DNA from: an uncultured Eubacteriales bacterium
GTDB taxonomy: Bacteria > Bacillota > Clostridia > Oscillospirales > Acutalibacteraceae
Length of the DNA: 37,265 nucleotides
NCBI GenBank assembly: GCA_934552855.1
Contig: CAKTEU010000022.1
Location: 1-37,265 of the forward strand
Direction: 5' to 3'
This document shows, in pieces, positions 30,481 to 37,265 of this stretch. The number at the start of each line of letters is the position of its first letter. Positions within the stretch are counted from its first letter, which is position 1. The position numbers and the translations under genes are program-made. The notes beneath the pieces are model-generated. The model saw only the letters and a program-made list of their open reading frames with translations. It did not search any database and was not told the DNA's origin.

Positions 30481-31630
30481 TGTTTTCACCTCCGATTTCG
30501 CTCAAAATCTTTTTTGCCTGTGCTTCGTAATACTTGCTTTTTGAAATTTCGGCAATATCCTGAAGCGTGATGTCGTTCCATTCGATTTTGAAGTCGCAGT
30601 CAAGTCCGCAAAGAACAAGGTGCGTTTTACAAATTTTTCTGATTATCGGTTCAATCTCACGCTGATAAGCTTCAATCTCGCTTGTGAGAATGTCTGCCTG
30701 CTGAGATGACATTCTTTCGGTTGTTGACCAGGAAAGGCCGAGCAAAAACGGCGGAATGCCGAGTTTTGCAACAATTTGTTCAAGCATCTGCTTCACGGGA
30801 ACATCACTTTCAAGAATTTGGTTGTCTGCACCGATTGCTTTAATCTGAACGTCGCCAATCGCAACAAAGTCCTTAACCGGTCCGTTTTTTTCCATTGCCT
30901 TGCGCCATTCGGCGGCAACCTGCTTTGCCCTGTCCTTTGCATAGGCCTTGTCAAGGGCATCGTTTTGCGGCTTATACGTCACGGCAAAGCGGACGTTTCC
31001 GACTCTTTCCCAGTTGATTCCGATTGTGTTGTATATTTTGAGAAGAACATCGCTGACAAACGGAAGCCCTTTAAGAATTGATGTTCCGTAAATTTTTCCG
31101 GGCTCCGGATTGTGAACGCTTTTCAAAATCAAATCGGGATATTTGACCGGAACAAAAACGCCGTTTTCGTTTTGTGCGCTCACAACAATTTCAAGCGGAG
31201 AAGCTCCCGTTTTGAGCGAAACGCTTTTGAGGTCGGAAAGATAAAGACTTCTTATTCCGTTTGCGTCGGCAACAATTTCGCCAACAGCCGTTCCGTATGT
31301 CAAAAGCTCGTCAAAAAACGAAGAAACAAAAGCATATATTCCTTTTCTTGTTCCGCCAACGTCAACCTCGGAAAGAAAACGTTCAAGGCTTTCTTCGGCG
31401 TATTTGTTTTCGCATTTTATGCTGAATGTTCCAAGCAGCCTTACAAGTTTTCCGATTGCCGCATCTATAATCGGAACAGCTTCACGAAGGCTTTTGTAAA
31501 GCTCCGCATTGCCCGAAAAGCCGGGAACATAAGAAGAAAGGCTCAAAAACGGATGGCTGTTTTTTCCCGTTTGCGGAACGGCAAGCGCATTTTCCTCGCT
31601 TTCGCTTTTTTTCTTTTTCCTAAGTGCCAA
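30464..31630 (-). CDS. Phage portal protein
   Basis: A 388-aa portal, the dodecameric ring through which DNA enters the capsid. Recognisable stretches are NAELYKSLREAVPIIDAAIG near residue 41, FDELLTYGTAVGEIVADANG, HNPEPGKIYGTSILKGLPFV, and KLGIPPFLLGLSWSTTERMS late in the protein. It is somewhat short for a portal (400-500 is usual) but begins and ends normally. The start is TTG 31630 with AGGGAG 7 nt upstream. It follows the large terminase gene by 15 nt and overlaps the protease gene. Confidence 0.85.
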   Translation of the reverse strand: MALRKKKKSESEENALAVPQTGKNSHPFLSLSSYVPGFSGNAELYKSLREAVPIIDAAIGKLVRLLGTFSIKCENKYAEESLERFLSEVDVGGTRKGIYAFVSSFFDELLTYGTAVGEIVADANGIRSLYLSDLKSVSLKTGASPLEIVVSAQNENGVFVPVKYPDLILKSVHNPEPGKIYGTSILKGLPFVSDVLLKIYNTIGINWERVGNVRFAVTYKPQNDALDKAYAKDRAKQVAAEWRKAMEKNGPVKDFVAIGDVQIKAIGADNQILESDVPVKQMLEQIVAKLGIPPFLLGLSWSTTERMSSQQADILTSEIEAYQREIEPIIRKICKTHLVLCGLDCDFKIEWNDITLQDIAEISKSKYYEAQAKKILSEIGGENNENKN

Positions 31631-31645
31631 AAAATCACTCCCTTC

Positions 31646-32911
31646 TTATCTGTCCGCCGCAATGGCGAAAAAGCCGTCGTCTTCTTCATCTTCCGCCAAA
31701 ACGGTTGAAACAAAATATCTGATATCGTCCATTGCATGGTCATTTTCCTTTTTCGGGCAGTCTTTTGCGCTGTTTTCGTCCCACCGATAAAGAGAAAACT
31801 CTTTGAGCGTTGCTTTGCATTCGGGAGAGATAAAAAGCTTTCCCTCTTTAAAAGCCTCATGAACACGGCGGATTCCGTTTGAAACGTCGTTTTTTGCTTT
31901 GATAACACGGAACTTTTTGTGCCTTCTGATGCATTCAATGAAGCTTGCCGCCGAAGGGTCAACAACAACCGCTTCAACAAAAAGCCCGCCGCAAAGCTTT
32001 TCAAGCTCCGTGTAATATTCCTCGTCTGTTTTTTGTGCGCCGTTCTTTTTTGAAGAATAATAATACTCTTTTTCACGCCACCAACAGGAACCGGATTTTG
32101 ACCAAAGCCCGAGCGAAAACGGATTGACCGTTCCGTAATCGCAGGAAACATAATGCTTTTCACCCTTTTCTTTTGGAAAAGCTTTTGTGTATTTTCCGCT
32201 TGCGGCTTCGGGATAAACAAGGCCGTCGGCGGCAACCCATTTTCCAAGCACAAAGCGTTCATAAAAACTTCCGCTGTAAAGCTTTTCATAACGTTCAATA
32301 ACTTTTTTTGAAAGCGAAGGGTTGTCCTTCATAAGAAAATGAAGATAAAGGCAGTTTTTTTCTTTTGCCTTTTTGATCCATTCCTCAAAAAACCAATGCA
32401 TCGGGTTTTCCGGATTGCAATTGAACCAAAACTTTGCTCCCGACGGCGAGCATCTTGCAACGGCCTGTTCAACAAAGGAGCGTGGCATAAGCGCAACTTC
32501 GTCAAAAAACACGCCGCAAAGCGTCATGCCCTGAATGAGCGAAGCGGAAGATTCGTCACGGCCGCCGAAAAGATAAAAGCGGTTTTGCCTTCCGGAAAGA
32601 GAAATGTCAATGAAATTTTGCGAATATCTTTCACTGCAGTCAAAGCCGAGCGAACGAATAACGGGCAAAAGCGGCGTTACAACGTTGCGTTTGATTGACG
32701 TGATTGTTTTTCCGCAAAGGGCAAACGAACAGCCGGAAAAGCGGTATGTTGCCCACGAAACGAACGAAAGCGACATACAGGTTGTTTTTCCGCTTCTGAC
32801 CGCACCGTCACAGATTATTCCGTCCTTTTCAAAGTAAGGCGAACTGTCGTGCCACCATGAAAGGGCAACAAGCTGTTTTGGAGAAAAAGACGTGAAGCCG
32901 CTGTTACTCAT
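31646..32911 (-). CDS. Phage terminase large subunit
   Basis: A 421-aa DNA-packaging motor. The ATPase has Walker A GAVRSGKT (36-43) and Walker B CGVFFDEV (132-139, D137/E138). The RNase-H-like nuclease has acidic residues at D258 (VSCDYGT), D318 (VVVDPSA) and in DHAMDD (391-396). All catalytic motifs are present, so the protein should be active. GGAGG lies before ATG 32911, and the gene overlaps the small terminase gene by 8 bp. TGRxW-like and Terminase_3/6 features fit tailed phages that package by headful or cos cutting; which one is not decidable here. Confidence 0.92.
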   Translation of the reverse strand: MSNSGFTSFSPKQLVALSWWHDSSPYFEKDGIICDGAVRSGKTTCMSLSFVSWATYRFSGCSFALCGKTITSIKRNVVTPLLPVIRSLGFDCSERYSQNFIDISLSGRQNRFYLFGGRDESSASLIQGMTLCGVFFDEVALMPRSFVEQAVARCSPSGAKFWFNCNPENPMHWFFEEWIKKAKEKNCLYLHFLMKDNPSLSKKVIERYEKLYSGSFYERFVLGKWVAADGLVYPEAASGKYTKAFPKEKGEKHYVSCDYGTVNPFSLGLWSKSGSCWWREKEYYYSSKKNGAQKTDEEYYTELEKLCGGLFVEAVVVDPSAASFIECIRRHKKFRVIKAKNDVSNGIRRVHEAFKEGKLFISPECKATLKEFSLYRWDENSAKDCPKKENDHAMDDIRYFVSTVLAEDEEDDGFFAIAADR

Positions 32912-33383
32912 TTTCTTCCTCCCTCAAAGCGTTTGCGCCCTTTTCAATTGCGCAGTAAAAAGCCTTTGCGGCCGAGTTTGAATCCGAAAGGCAAAGTCCT
33001 TCAAGCTTTTCAAGGGCTTTGAGCCGGTCAAAAAACTTGATTTCAATTCCGCCGCCCTTTGCTCTTTTGATTTCAGACACAGAAAAAAGGTCTGCCTTTT
33101 CAAGCTGTTCTTCATTCATTTCGTCGCAAAAAAGCAGCTTCACCGCATCGGCAACACAACCGAACGCAAGGCGGTAATATCCGGCGGCAACATCGGCCTT
33201 TTGCTTTTTTCGCTTTTCGTCCGCAGCTTTGATGAAGGCGGCAACCTCTTTTTTTCTCAGCAGCTTTTCTGCGCTTCTTTGCGGCGAACGGTATCCGCTT
33301 TTTGCGGCGGCTTCTCTTCCGTTTCTGTCAAGGCAGTAATAAGTGCAAAAAAGTTCTTCCTTTGCCGAAAGTGTTTTTTTCAT
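32904..33383 (-). CDS. Phage terminase small subunit
   Basis: A 159-aa protein with the Terminase_2-type N-terminal DNA-binding pattern: LSAKEELFCTYYCLDRNGRE, AAAKSGYRSPQRSAEKLLRK and a following helical region. It recognises the packaging site and starts the large subunit. AAAGGA lies before ATG 33383. It is the first gene of the cassette and overlaps the large subunit gene by 8 bp. No HNH or integrase gene lies upstream; the next 960 bp are non-coding. Confidence 0.85.
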   Translation of the reverse strand: MKKTLSAKEELFCTYYCLDRNGREAAAKSGYRSPQRSAEKLLRKKEVAAFIKAADEKRKKQKADVAAGYYRLAFGCVADAVKLLFCDEMNEEQLEKADLFSVSEIKRAKGGGIEIKFFDRLKALEKLEGLCLSDSNSAAKAFYCAIEKGANALREEENE

Positions 33384-33851
33384 TGGTTCATCCTTTCTTT
33401 TTTTCCGGCGGCCGCAAAAAAAGCCGGCGGTTTGTTGTTTTGAAAGCAGATTTTTGCGTTTTCAAAAACGGCCGGGCAAACCGATTTGAGCTTAGCTTCA
33501 AAAAAGTGCTCTCATATATACCGCCAAAACTCAAAAAAGTCGCATGTTTTGTGCGACTTTTCCGGAAAAATCAAAAAATTTAACAAATTTATTCGTTTTT
33601 GCGACTATAATGTTTCCGATTCAGATTATAAAGCAAATTGCGTTCACCCGCTGTTTTTTTAATCCTTTGACCCGATATTTCAATTTTTTCCGCTGCGTTT
33701 TTTTGAAAATACCCGTTTCAACGCAATCCCGCATTCACCGCTTGCAATCCTCACCTATTGTGAAAATTATACAAAAATCTTATGGCTGATTTATTAATTT
33801 TGACCGATTTGTAGAAAAGCGAAAAAACGGGATTTTTTTTGCAAAAAAGGC
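33384..33851. other. Gene-free stretch upstream of the phage cassette
   Basis: It is AT-rich, with a terminator-like hairpin (33533-33561) and two CCGGCGG direct repeats at 33406 and 33423 close to the terS start. I see no confident promoter for the cassette; TATAAT-like boxes occur on the minus strand near 33625 without a good -35. Confidence 0.45.
33533..33561 (-). terminator. Terminator-like hairpin in the terS upstream region
   Basis: Minus strand AAAAGTCGCA, loop CAAAACA, TGCGACTTTT, extended by two further T (six T in total, 33538-33533). It points toward terS, 150 nt before its start, so it may shield or attenuate the cassette. Confidence 0.6.
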
Positions 33852-33880
33852 TTGCAATTTGTAAAATTGTGATGTATTAT
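33852..33880 (+). promoter_or_regulatory. Promoter of a candidate small RNA
   Basis: TTGCAA (33852-33857), 17-nt spacer, TATTAT (33875-33880). Start near 33887. Confidence 0.65.
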
Positions 33881-33886
33881 ATGCTT

Positions 33887-34003
33887 GCAGTTGAGCGAGT
33901 GAGGGCTCACTTAACCGCCTGATATTTTGACAGTTTCTATATCAATGTTTTCTTCGTATTTTCTCCTTTTTAAAAGCGCTCGGTTTCTCCCCGGGCGTTT
34001 TTA
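33887..34003 (+). ncRNA. Candidate small RNA with anti-Shine-Dalgarno segment
   Basis: About 117 nt between a good promoter and an intrinsic terminator, with no start codon behind a ribosome site. The 5' part folds as AGTGA-GGGC-TCACT (33898-33911). A single-stranded pyrimidine stretch TCTCCTTTTT (33962-33971) is complementary to the AAAGGAG(A) ribosome sites of this genome. The terminator is CGCTCGG (33977-33983) with CCGGGCG (33991-33997) and TTTTT; its loop also has CTCC. I do not recognise the class. Confidence 0.55.
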
Positions 34004-34040
34004 ACTGTCCGTTTGATTTCTGATTTGGAATATTTTCAAA

Positions 34041-34094
34041 GTAAAAAAACGGCTGCTTCATTTTGGTTTTTCCGCAGGAAGCAGTCGTCTTTTT
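34041..34094. terminator. Bidirectional terminator hairpin
   Basis: ACGGCTGCTTC (34049-34059) pairs with GAAGCAGTCGT (34078-34088) over 11 bp with one G-T pair. T-runs lie on both strands. No clear gene ends at it; a short minus-strand open segment stops at 34098. Confidence 0.7.
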
Positions 34095-34241
34095 ATATCA
34101 AGCGGTGACGGCAAGGTTGAAAGAAAAGCCTTTCTCTTTGCAATATCGGTTTCCCGTGGACATTTCTGCCGCCAATAACACTTCACCGCAAAAGCGTTTT
34201 AACTCAGGCGGTTCATTCCATTTTATGCCGCTTTTTTGCGG

Positions 34242-34271
34242 TTGACAGCAGGGTGAAAAACGTAATATAAT
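34242..34271 (+). promoter_or_regulatory. Promoter of mtnN
   Basis: TTGACA (34242-34247), 18-nt spacer, TATAAT (34266-34271). Confidence 0.8.
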
Positions 34272-34344
34272 AAAAAACGGCTTTATGCCGCCGCTTTTTG
34301 CGATATAAGGCCGAAAGATTCTTTTTTGAAAGAGGAAAACCAAA

Positions 34345-35028
34345 ATGAAAAAAAGCGTTGGAATTGTTTTTGCCGATGAAATGGAATACACACCGTTTGA
34401 AAAGCTTGCCGAAAAATTCGGCGCAAAAAAAGGAACGCTCTGCGGACTTGAAAGCGTTTCCTTTGAACTTGAAAATCTTTTTGTTTGTGCGGTCAAAAGC
34501 GGAATAGGAAAAGTGAATGCGGCGTTTGCGGCTTCATGCCTTATTCTTGAAAAAAAGGCCGAAATCATTCTCAATGCCGGGCTTTCCGGTGCAATAAGCA
34601 AAGTTTGCAGAGGAGACATTGTTGCCGGCGAAAGCTTTGCGGAATGCGATTTTGACCTCACCGCAATCGGCTATGAGCTTGGAAAAAAGCCGGACGGAGA
34701 CCTTTCGGTTCATTTTGCCGATAAAACGCTGCTTGAAAAGCTTTTGCTGCTTGGAAACATAAAAAGCGGAAAATTCGGAACGGGCGATATTTTTCTTTCG
34801 GACAGCGTTAAAAAGAACCTTTTCAAAGAAAAATTCAAAATCTGTGCGTTCGACATGGAAACGGCAGCAATTGCCGCTGTTTGCGACAGGCTTTCGGTTC
34901 CGTTCCTTTCCGTGAGAAAAATCAGCGACGACGCAGACGATTCTTCCGGTGAGGACTATCGTGAAATGAACAACAAGGCCGAAAGCCAACTTTCGGAAAT
35001 ACTTTTCGGCTTTTTTGAGGTTCTTTAA
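34345..35028 (+). CDS. mtnN: 5'-methylthioadenosine/S-adenosylhomocysteine nucleosidase family
   Basis: A 227-aa nucleoside phosphorylase-fold enzyme that cleaves adenine from MTA, SAH and 5'-deoxyadenosine, clearing radical SAM and methyltransferase by-products. Catalytic positions are in place: E12 in ADEME, M171-E172 in FDMETAAIA, and D195 in RKISDDAD. SGIGKVNAA (52-60) is the phosphate-site-like loop. AGAGGA precedes ATG. Length is normal (about 230). A futalosine hydrolase specificity cannot be excluded, but no menaquinone genes are near. It is monocistronic with its own promoter. Confidence 0.88.
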   Translation: MKKSVGIVFADEMEYTPFEKLAEKFGAKKGTLCGLESVSFELENLFVCAVKSGIGKVNAAFAASCLILEKKAEIILNAGLSGAISKVCRGDIVAGESFAECDFDLTAIGYELGKKPDGDLSVHFADKTLLEKLLLLGNIKSGKFGTGDIFLSDSVKKNLFKEKFKICAFDMETAAIAAVCDRLSVPFLSVRKISDDADDSSGEDYREMNNKAESQLSEILFGFFEVL

Positions 35029-35212
35029 GGCGTTGTTCCGGCAAAAATTCCGTCAGCCTCACCTCTTCAACCGCATAAAATTAATGTAAAACCATACGTT
35101 TAATCTGTACCGATTCAACCCATACAAAATTTATCTCATTAATATTAAACAGCTTTGCTTTTTAATGCCGTAAATTTATCATGAAAACGTACGGTTAAAC
35201 ACAATCTAAAAT
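35029..35212. repeat. Intergenic repeat mosaic
   Basis: 35113-35162 is a 50-bp unit that recurs at 36865-36914 with 7 differences. 35164-35199 (beginning AATGCCGTAAATTTATCATG) recurs at 36981-37017 almost unchanged, and its middle recurs at the window end (37252-37265). Confidence 0.8.
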
Positions 35213-36556
35213 CTAAATTACCAGCACACCGCCGTCGGAATAAAGAAGAAGCAAAACATCGGCTTCCTCTCCGGTTTCGGTGTCGATATATATGAGTGCT
35301 TCCTGCTTTGCCTTATCCTCAACATGAAGCTCATAGCAAAGTTTTTCTTTTCCGTCTTTGCCCGGAATCAGGGCAAGGGCGGTTTTTTTGAGAAACAGAG
35401 CCGGTGAAAGGGTGTTTTTTGCTTTTTCAAGCGAAACCTTCACCTTCGGCAAGCTCCTTTCGCAGTGATTTGAAAGGAACCCTCTTGCGTCGGCGGCAAC
35501 AATTTTTCCGCTGTCAAGCGCAACCGAAATTTTAATAAGGTCGGCGTAAAAAACAATTCCTCCTTGGGTATAGGCAAAATTTATTGTGCAAACGCCATCA
35601 AAAATGCTGTAGTAATGCTCTTTCATGCCTTTGTAACCATTCTTTATTAAGAACTTTTTCGCACGCTCTGAGGCCTGCTTTTCGTCAAGCGAGCTTTCAA
35701 GCGAATAATCCGGGTTTGTCATATAGCAAAGATATCCGCCCTTTTTTGTTATGGCAACACTTTTTTCTCCTTTTGAAAAGCAGTAAAGCTCAATTGCGCC
35801 GGTTTCTTCGCTGTCGGTGTGAAGCTCGGTCTCCCGGCATTCAAGAAAAGCGGCGGCTTTTTTCTTTGCTTCGCCTTCGGTGATTGTGTTTTTATCTTTG
35901 ACAAAAACCGCTTTGCGGTTAAGAACGCTGTCGGCAAACGGTCCGTCATAAATAAGCGTCGGATAATCGGTAAGCGACTGTTCGGTATCGTTTAATCCGT
36001 CGGGAAAATATGCAGTGCGTTCTTTTTCGCCGAGAGTCAGCGTTGAAACCTGTTTTTCAAACGAAACCGTTTCGTCAAAAGTACCCGAAAGCAGCTCATC
36101 CATTCCGCAGGAGAGAGCTTTTGAATATTCATAAAGCGAGGAAAGGGCTTTTCTGTCGGAATCGGTCAACGTTTTTCCGTTTGAAAGCTTTTTGTCAAGC
36201 GCAAGGGTATAATCGCCAACCTGAGAGAGAAATTTATAAATGCCGTCGCTTTCAAGCGTTTCGGTTGTAATTTGGCCAAGTCCGACTTTTGCGGCCGCAG
36301 CGCTTTTGTAAAGCTCGGTTCCGATTGAGGAAAGCATTGGTTCGGTTGAGCAAAAAAGGCTTTTTTGCAAATTCACCGTTATTGAATTGAGATTTTCGCA
36401 AAGTTCGCCGACCGCACGTTCCGAAGAAGTGAGTGCCGATGATTTATACTTTCCGGCCTTCACGGCAAAAACAATTGTTGAAACAAGCAGAACAAGGCAA
36501 AGGAACGAAAGAAAGCTGATTGTTCGGATGTATACGGTTTTGTTCGGTTTTTTCAT
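35213..36556 (-). CDS. ypeB: Spore germination protein YpeB
   Basis: A 447-aa protein. One N-terminal membrane helix (about 11-33, ISFLSFLCLVLLVSTIVFAV) anchors an extracytoplasmic helical domain, followed by two or three PepSY-like repeats. YPTLIYDGPFADSVLN near residue 198 is a YpeB hallmark, as is GYLCYMTNPDYS. In Bacillus, YpeB stabilises the cortex-lytic enzyme SleB in the spore; here no sleB gene lies upstream, where 700 bp of repeats are found instead. AGAGG precedes ATG 36556. The protein marks the organism as a likely spore former. Confidence 0.88.
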   Translation of the reverse strand: MKKPNKTVYIRTISFLSFLCLVLLVSTIVFAVKAGKYKSSALTSSERAVGELCENLNSITVNLQKSLFCSTEPMLSSIGTELYKSAAAAKVGLGQITTETLESDGIYKFLSQVGDYTLALDKKLSNGKTLTDSDRKALSSLYEYSKALSCGMDELLSGTFDETVSFEKQVSTLTLGEKERTAYFPDGLNDTEQSLTDYPTLIYDGPFADSVLNRKAVFVKDKNTITEGEAKKKAAAFLECRETELHTDSEETGAIELYCFSKGEKSVAITKKGGYLCYMTNPDYSLESSLDEKQASERAKKFLIKNGYKGMKEHYYSIFDGVCTINFAYTQGGIVFYADLIKISVALDSGKIVAADARGFLSNHCERSLPKVKVSLEKAKNTLSPALFLKKTALALIPGKDGKEKLCYELHVEDKAKQEALIYIDTETGEEADVLLLLYSDGGVLVI

Positions 36557-36849
36557 GATGATTACCTCTTTTTCGGTGTTGTGTCATATTTTATCTTTGA
36601 CCGAAAAAGAAAAAAAATGCGAGGGTGCGTGCGAGTTTTATTTTCGGTGTGCTTTTTCTTTTTCCCCCATGCCCCCTTTTTATACACACTCTCTTATTTA
36701 TTCTTACTCTTTATCTACATCTTCTAATCTACATCTTCTTCTGTTGCGTTACATGAGCGTTACATAAAATTTTTGCGGTGAAAAAGGAAAAATTGACGTG
36801 TTTAATATCACATTTTCGCATTAATTTTTGCAGTGAAAGAGGAAAGGTT
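36557..36849. other. Gene-free upstream region of ypeB
   Basis: It is T-rich on plus, with a CTACATCTTCT direct repeat near 36713-36736. No gene, and no promoter I trust. Confidence 0.4.
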
Positions 36850-36877
36850 CATGGGTCGGCACGGGTTCAACCCGCAC
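36850..36877 (+). repeat. Interspersed palindrome, family A, right arm decayed
   Basis: CATGGGTCGGCACGGGTTCA then ACCCGCAC. The preceding GAAAGAGGAAAGGTT parallels CAAAAGAGGCAAGATT before the copy at 37200. Confidence 0.75.
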
Positions 36878-36914
36878 AAAATTTGTCTCATTGACATTAA
36901 ACAGCCTTGCTTTT
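36865..36914 (+). repeat. 50-bp interspersed unit, second copy
   Basis: 43 of 50 positions match 35113-35162; the shared core includes ATTAAACAGC and TTGCTTTT. Confidence 0.8.
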
Positions 36915-36937
36915 ATGAAGCTATATTAGAATAATTT

Positions 36938-36968
36938 CGTAGGGGAGTCTCGTGAGGCTCCCGTGGGA
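36938..36968 (-). repeat. Interspersed palindrome, family B, copy 4
   Basis: CGTAGGGGAGTCTCGTGAGG then CTCCCGTGGGA, in the same orientation as 21051. Confidence 0.8.
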
Positions 36969-37021
36969 TTTGACCGTTACAATGCCGTAAATTTATCATG
37001 AAAAACGTACGATTAAATCCT

Positions 37022-37073
37022 GCCTCCCTCCGGTGAGGGAGGTGGCAAAAATCGTGGATTTTTGACGGAGGGA
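37022..37073. repeat. Interspersed palindrome, family C (CTCCCTC type)
   Basis: CCTCCCTC (37023-37030) pairs with GAGGGAGG (37035-37042), then CAAAAATC with GATTTTTG (37046-37064), then GACGGAGGGAG. A decayed partner, GACAGCTCTCTCACAGGAGG, lies at 37121-37140. Confidence 0.7.
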
Positions 37074-37199
37074 GCGTAGGTTTAAGATAACGTTAGTGTA
37101 GAAAATTTTATTCCTCAGCCGACAGCTCTCTCACAGGAGGGAACCAAAGGTAATTTGAACGGTTTTGAAAGAATTTTATGCGGCAAAAGAGGCAAGATT

Positions 37200-37229
37200 C
37201 ATGGGTCGGCACGGGTCCGACCCCTACGG
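37200..37229 (+). repeat. Interspersed palindrome, family A
   Basis: CATGGGTCGGCACGGGTCCG then ACCCCTACGG, a well-preserved copy with a GGGTCGG/CCGACCC stem. Confidence 0.8.
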
Positions 37230-37265
37230 ATTTGATTTTAATTCGTCATTAAATTTATCATGAAA

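Noticed and set aside
31543..32298. Second long minus-strand frame inside the terminase gene
   Set aside because: It is a shifted-frame shadow of terL, rich in Lys/Arg/Ser and without family motifs.

Overview
The window looks like chromosome of an anaerobic, probably spore-forming gut Clostridium-type bacterium (Clostridia, perhaps Oscillospiraceae/Ruminococcaceae-like). The evidence is strong AGGAGG-type ribosome sites, frequent TTG/GTG starts, a YpeB spore-germination protein, a GGGtGRT/Fe-S scaffold pair, a [FeFe]-hydrogenase-like protein with DRTGG partners, and interspersed short palindromic repeats of the kind common in these genomes. No rRNA, tRNA, CRISPR array, IS transposase or integrase was seen.

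Layout. 1-1211: GGGtGRT gene (cut by the window edge) and an Fe-S scaffold-like gene, one operon. 1489-4809: small XRE regulator divergent from a 939-aa secreted amidase-like repeat protein whose promoter is preceded by three direct repeats at exact 21-bp spacing. 4944-6749: zinc-ribbon protein coupled to a GPH-type sugar symporter. 6786-9794: LOR/SDH-type (AgrE/ArgZ C-terminal-like) ornithine cyclodeaminase plus YfcC transporter, behind a structured 114-nt leader. 9990-12876: murA, walJ/yycJ, rlmH. 12889-15259: SDR oxidoreductase, mntP and a TVP38-type membrane protein. 15408-19224: radical SAM protein, then a C39-like papain-fold protein coupled to a second GPH transporter. 19234-24020: PHP phosphoesterase, unknown protein, DRTGG protein, HATPase protein, [FeFe]-hydrogenase-like protein, second DRTGG protein. 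24132-26195: pduL, family-4 uracil-DNA glycosylase and a small membrane protein.

26586-33383 is a compact, intact-looking nine-gene phage head cassette on the minus strand: small and large terminase, portal, protease/scaffold, decoration, major capsid, two connector-like proteins and a last gene fusing a neck/tail-completion-like N-terminus to a tail-fibre-tip-like C-terminus. No tail tube, tape measure, lysis, replication, repressor or integrase gene accompanies it. It is bounded by a nested palindromic, tandemly duplicated segment (26200-26580) and by a 960-bp non-coding stretch holding a candidate small RNA with its own promoter and terminator (33852-34003). This is the most unusual part of the window: a tail-less, integrase-less capsid module, either a remnant, a satellite fragment or a domesticated particle.

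34242-36556: mtnN nucleosidase and a lone YpeB protein. 36557-37265 has no gene and is packed with repeats that also occur at 1494, 20973-21365 and 35113-35199.
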